The notes below the pieces were generated by a model, which was not told the origin of the DNA, did not search any database, and was given only the letters and a program-made list of their open reading frames with translations. Made by a program: the position numbers and the translations under genes. Positions 5,882-6,173 of a stretch of 6,173 nucleotides of DNA are shown here, piece by piece. This DNA comes from an uncultured Bacteroidales bacterium (lineage in GTDB: Bacteria > Bacteroidota > Bacteroidia > Bacteroidales > Bacteroidaceae), in the NCBI GenBank assembly GCA_945871755.1, contig CAMBWV010000068.1:1-6173 (forward strand). Direction: 5' to 3'. Position 1 is the first letter of the stretch; every line of letters begins with the position of its first letter.

Positions 5882-6173
5882 ATGAACAAGAAATTTATCT
5901 GCACCGTCTGTGGTTATATCCACGAAGGTCCCGAACCCCCTGAGAAGTGCCCCATGTGCAATGTTCCCGCCAGCAAGTTTAAGGAACTGACCGAAGAGGG
6001 TGGCCTCAACTTCGTAGCTGAGCACGCTCTCGGCGTAGCCAAGGGTTGTGATGAAGAAATGATTAAGGACCTCAACAACCACTTCATGGGCGAGTGCACC
6101 GAAGTGGGTATGTACCTGGCCATGAGCCGCCAGGCCGACCGCGAAGGTTATCCCGAAGTGGCCGAAGCCTTCA
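5882..6173 (+). CDS. rbr: Reverse rubrerythrin, N-terminal part (cut by window end)
   Basis: Ninety-seven codons are present, with no stop before the window ends. Residues 1-36 are a rubredoxin-like iron site with two CxxC pairs (C7/C10 in CTVCGY and C23/C26 in CPMC). From about residue 42 a ferritin-like four-helix domain begins, with [30 protein letters not shown] at 68-97; E71 is the likely first diiron ligand by comparison with classical rubrerythrin. The rubredoxin site comes first, the reverse of classical rubrerythrin, so this is a reverse rubrerythrin, which in anaerobes passes electrons from NAD(P)H-linked carriers to hydrogen peroxide. Full proteins are about 190-200 residues, so roughly half is missing, including the remaining iron ligands. 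ATG at 5882-5884 is preceded by ACACCA with no Shine-Dalgarno, as is common for well-expressed genes in this phylum. It diverges from ubiE. Confidence 0.93.
   Translation, partial: MNKKFICTVCGYIHEGPEPPEKCPMCNVPASKFKELTEEGGLNFVAEHALGVAKGCDEEMIKDLNNHFMGECTEVGMYLAMSRQADREGYPEVAEAF

Noticed and set aside
5849..6123. Two minus-strand open frames at the right end
   Set aside because: They are antisense to the rubrerythrin gene, whose CxxC pairs and ferritin-like motif are clear.

Overview
The window looks like chromosome from an anaerobic member of the Bacteroidota, most likely Bacteroidales. Four things point there. A secreted nuclease ends in a type IX secretion-like C-terminal domain. The methyltransferase is of the menaquinone type. 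The last gene is a reverse rubrerythrin. Two Bacteroides-type -7 promoter boxes (TACCTTTG, consensus TAnnTTTG) lie in the divergent intergenic region. Start codons lack strong Shine-Dalgarno sequences, as is usual for this phylum. I cannot name the genus.

Layout, left to right. Bases 1-251 hold no supported gene; they contain a purine-rich 10-bp tandem repeat next to the 3' end of radC. Five genes then lie head to tail on the minus strand. In transcription order they are ubiE/menG (4663-5412), aroE (3908-4660, 2 bp after ubiE), a secreted endonuclease I-family protein (2039-3775), a family 2 glycosyltransferase with a GTG start (1019-2008, 30 bp after the nuclease) and radC (252-938). A 132-bp gap between aroE and the nuclease carries a 9-bp TCTAGA-type tandem repeat and a short perfect hairpin. 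The 469-bp region 5413-5881 is a divergent promoter region. On its right a reverse rubrerythrin gene runs on the plus strand and is cut by the window end at 6173.

Functionally these are mostly housekeeping genes with one envelope or secretion pair. UbiE/MenG makes the last methylation of menaquinone and AroE works in the shikimate pathway that feeds chorismate to menaquinone, so their tight pairing makes metabolic sense. The nuclease is predicted to be exported and displayed or released through the type IX system. The glycosyltransferase is probably inner-membrane-associated and may be co-transcribed with the nuclease. RadC is a JAB/JAMM-fold protein of uncertain function. The rubrerythrin would reduce peroxide in an anaerobe.

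I see no phage, CRISPR, transposon, toxin-antitoxin or clearly novel defence system. The points most worth a second look are the intergenic DNA (two different tandem repeats, an AT-rich element shared upstream of radC and ubiE, and a structured 5' leader on the rubrerythrin gene) and the unnamed beta-rich module in the nuclease.
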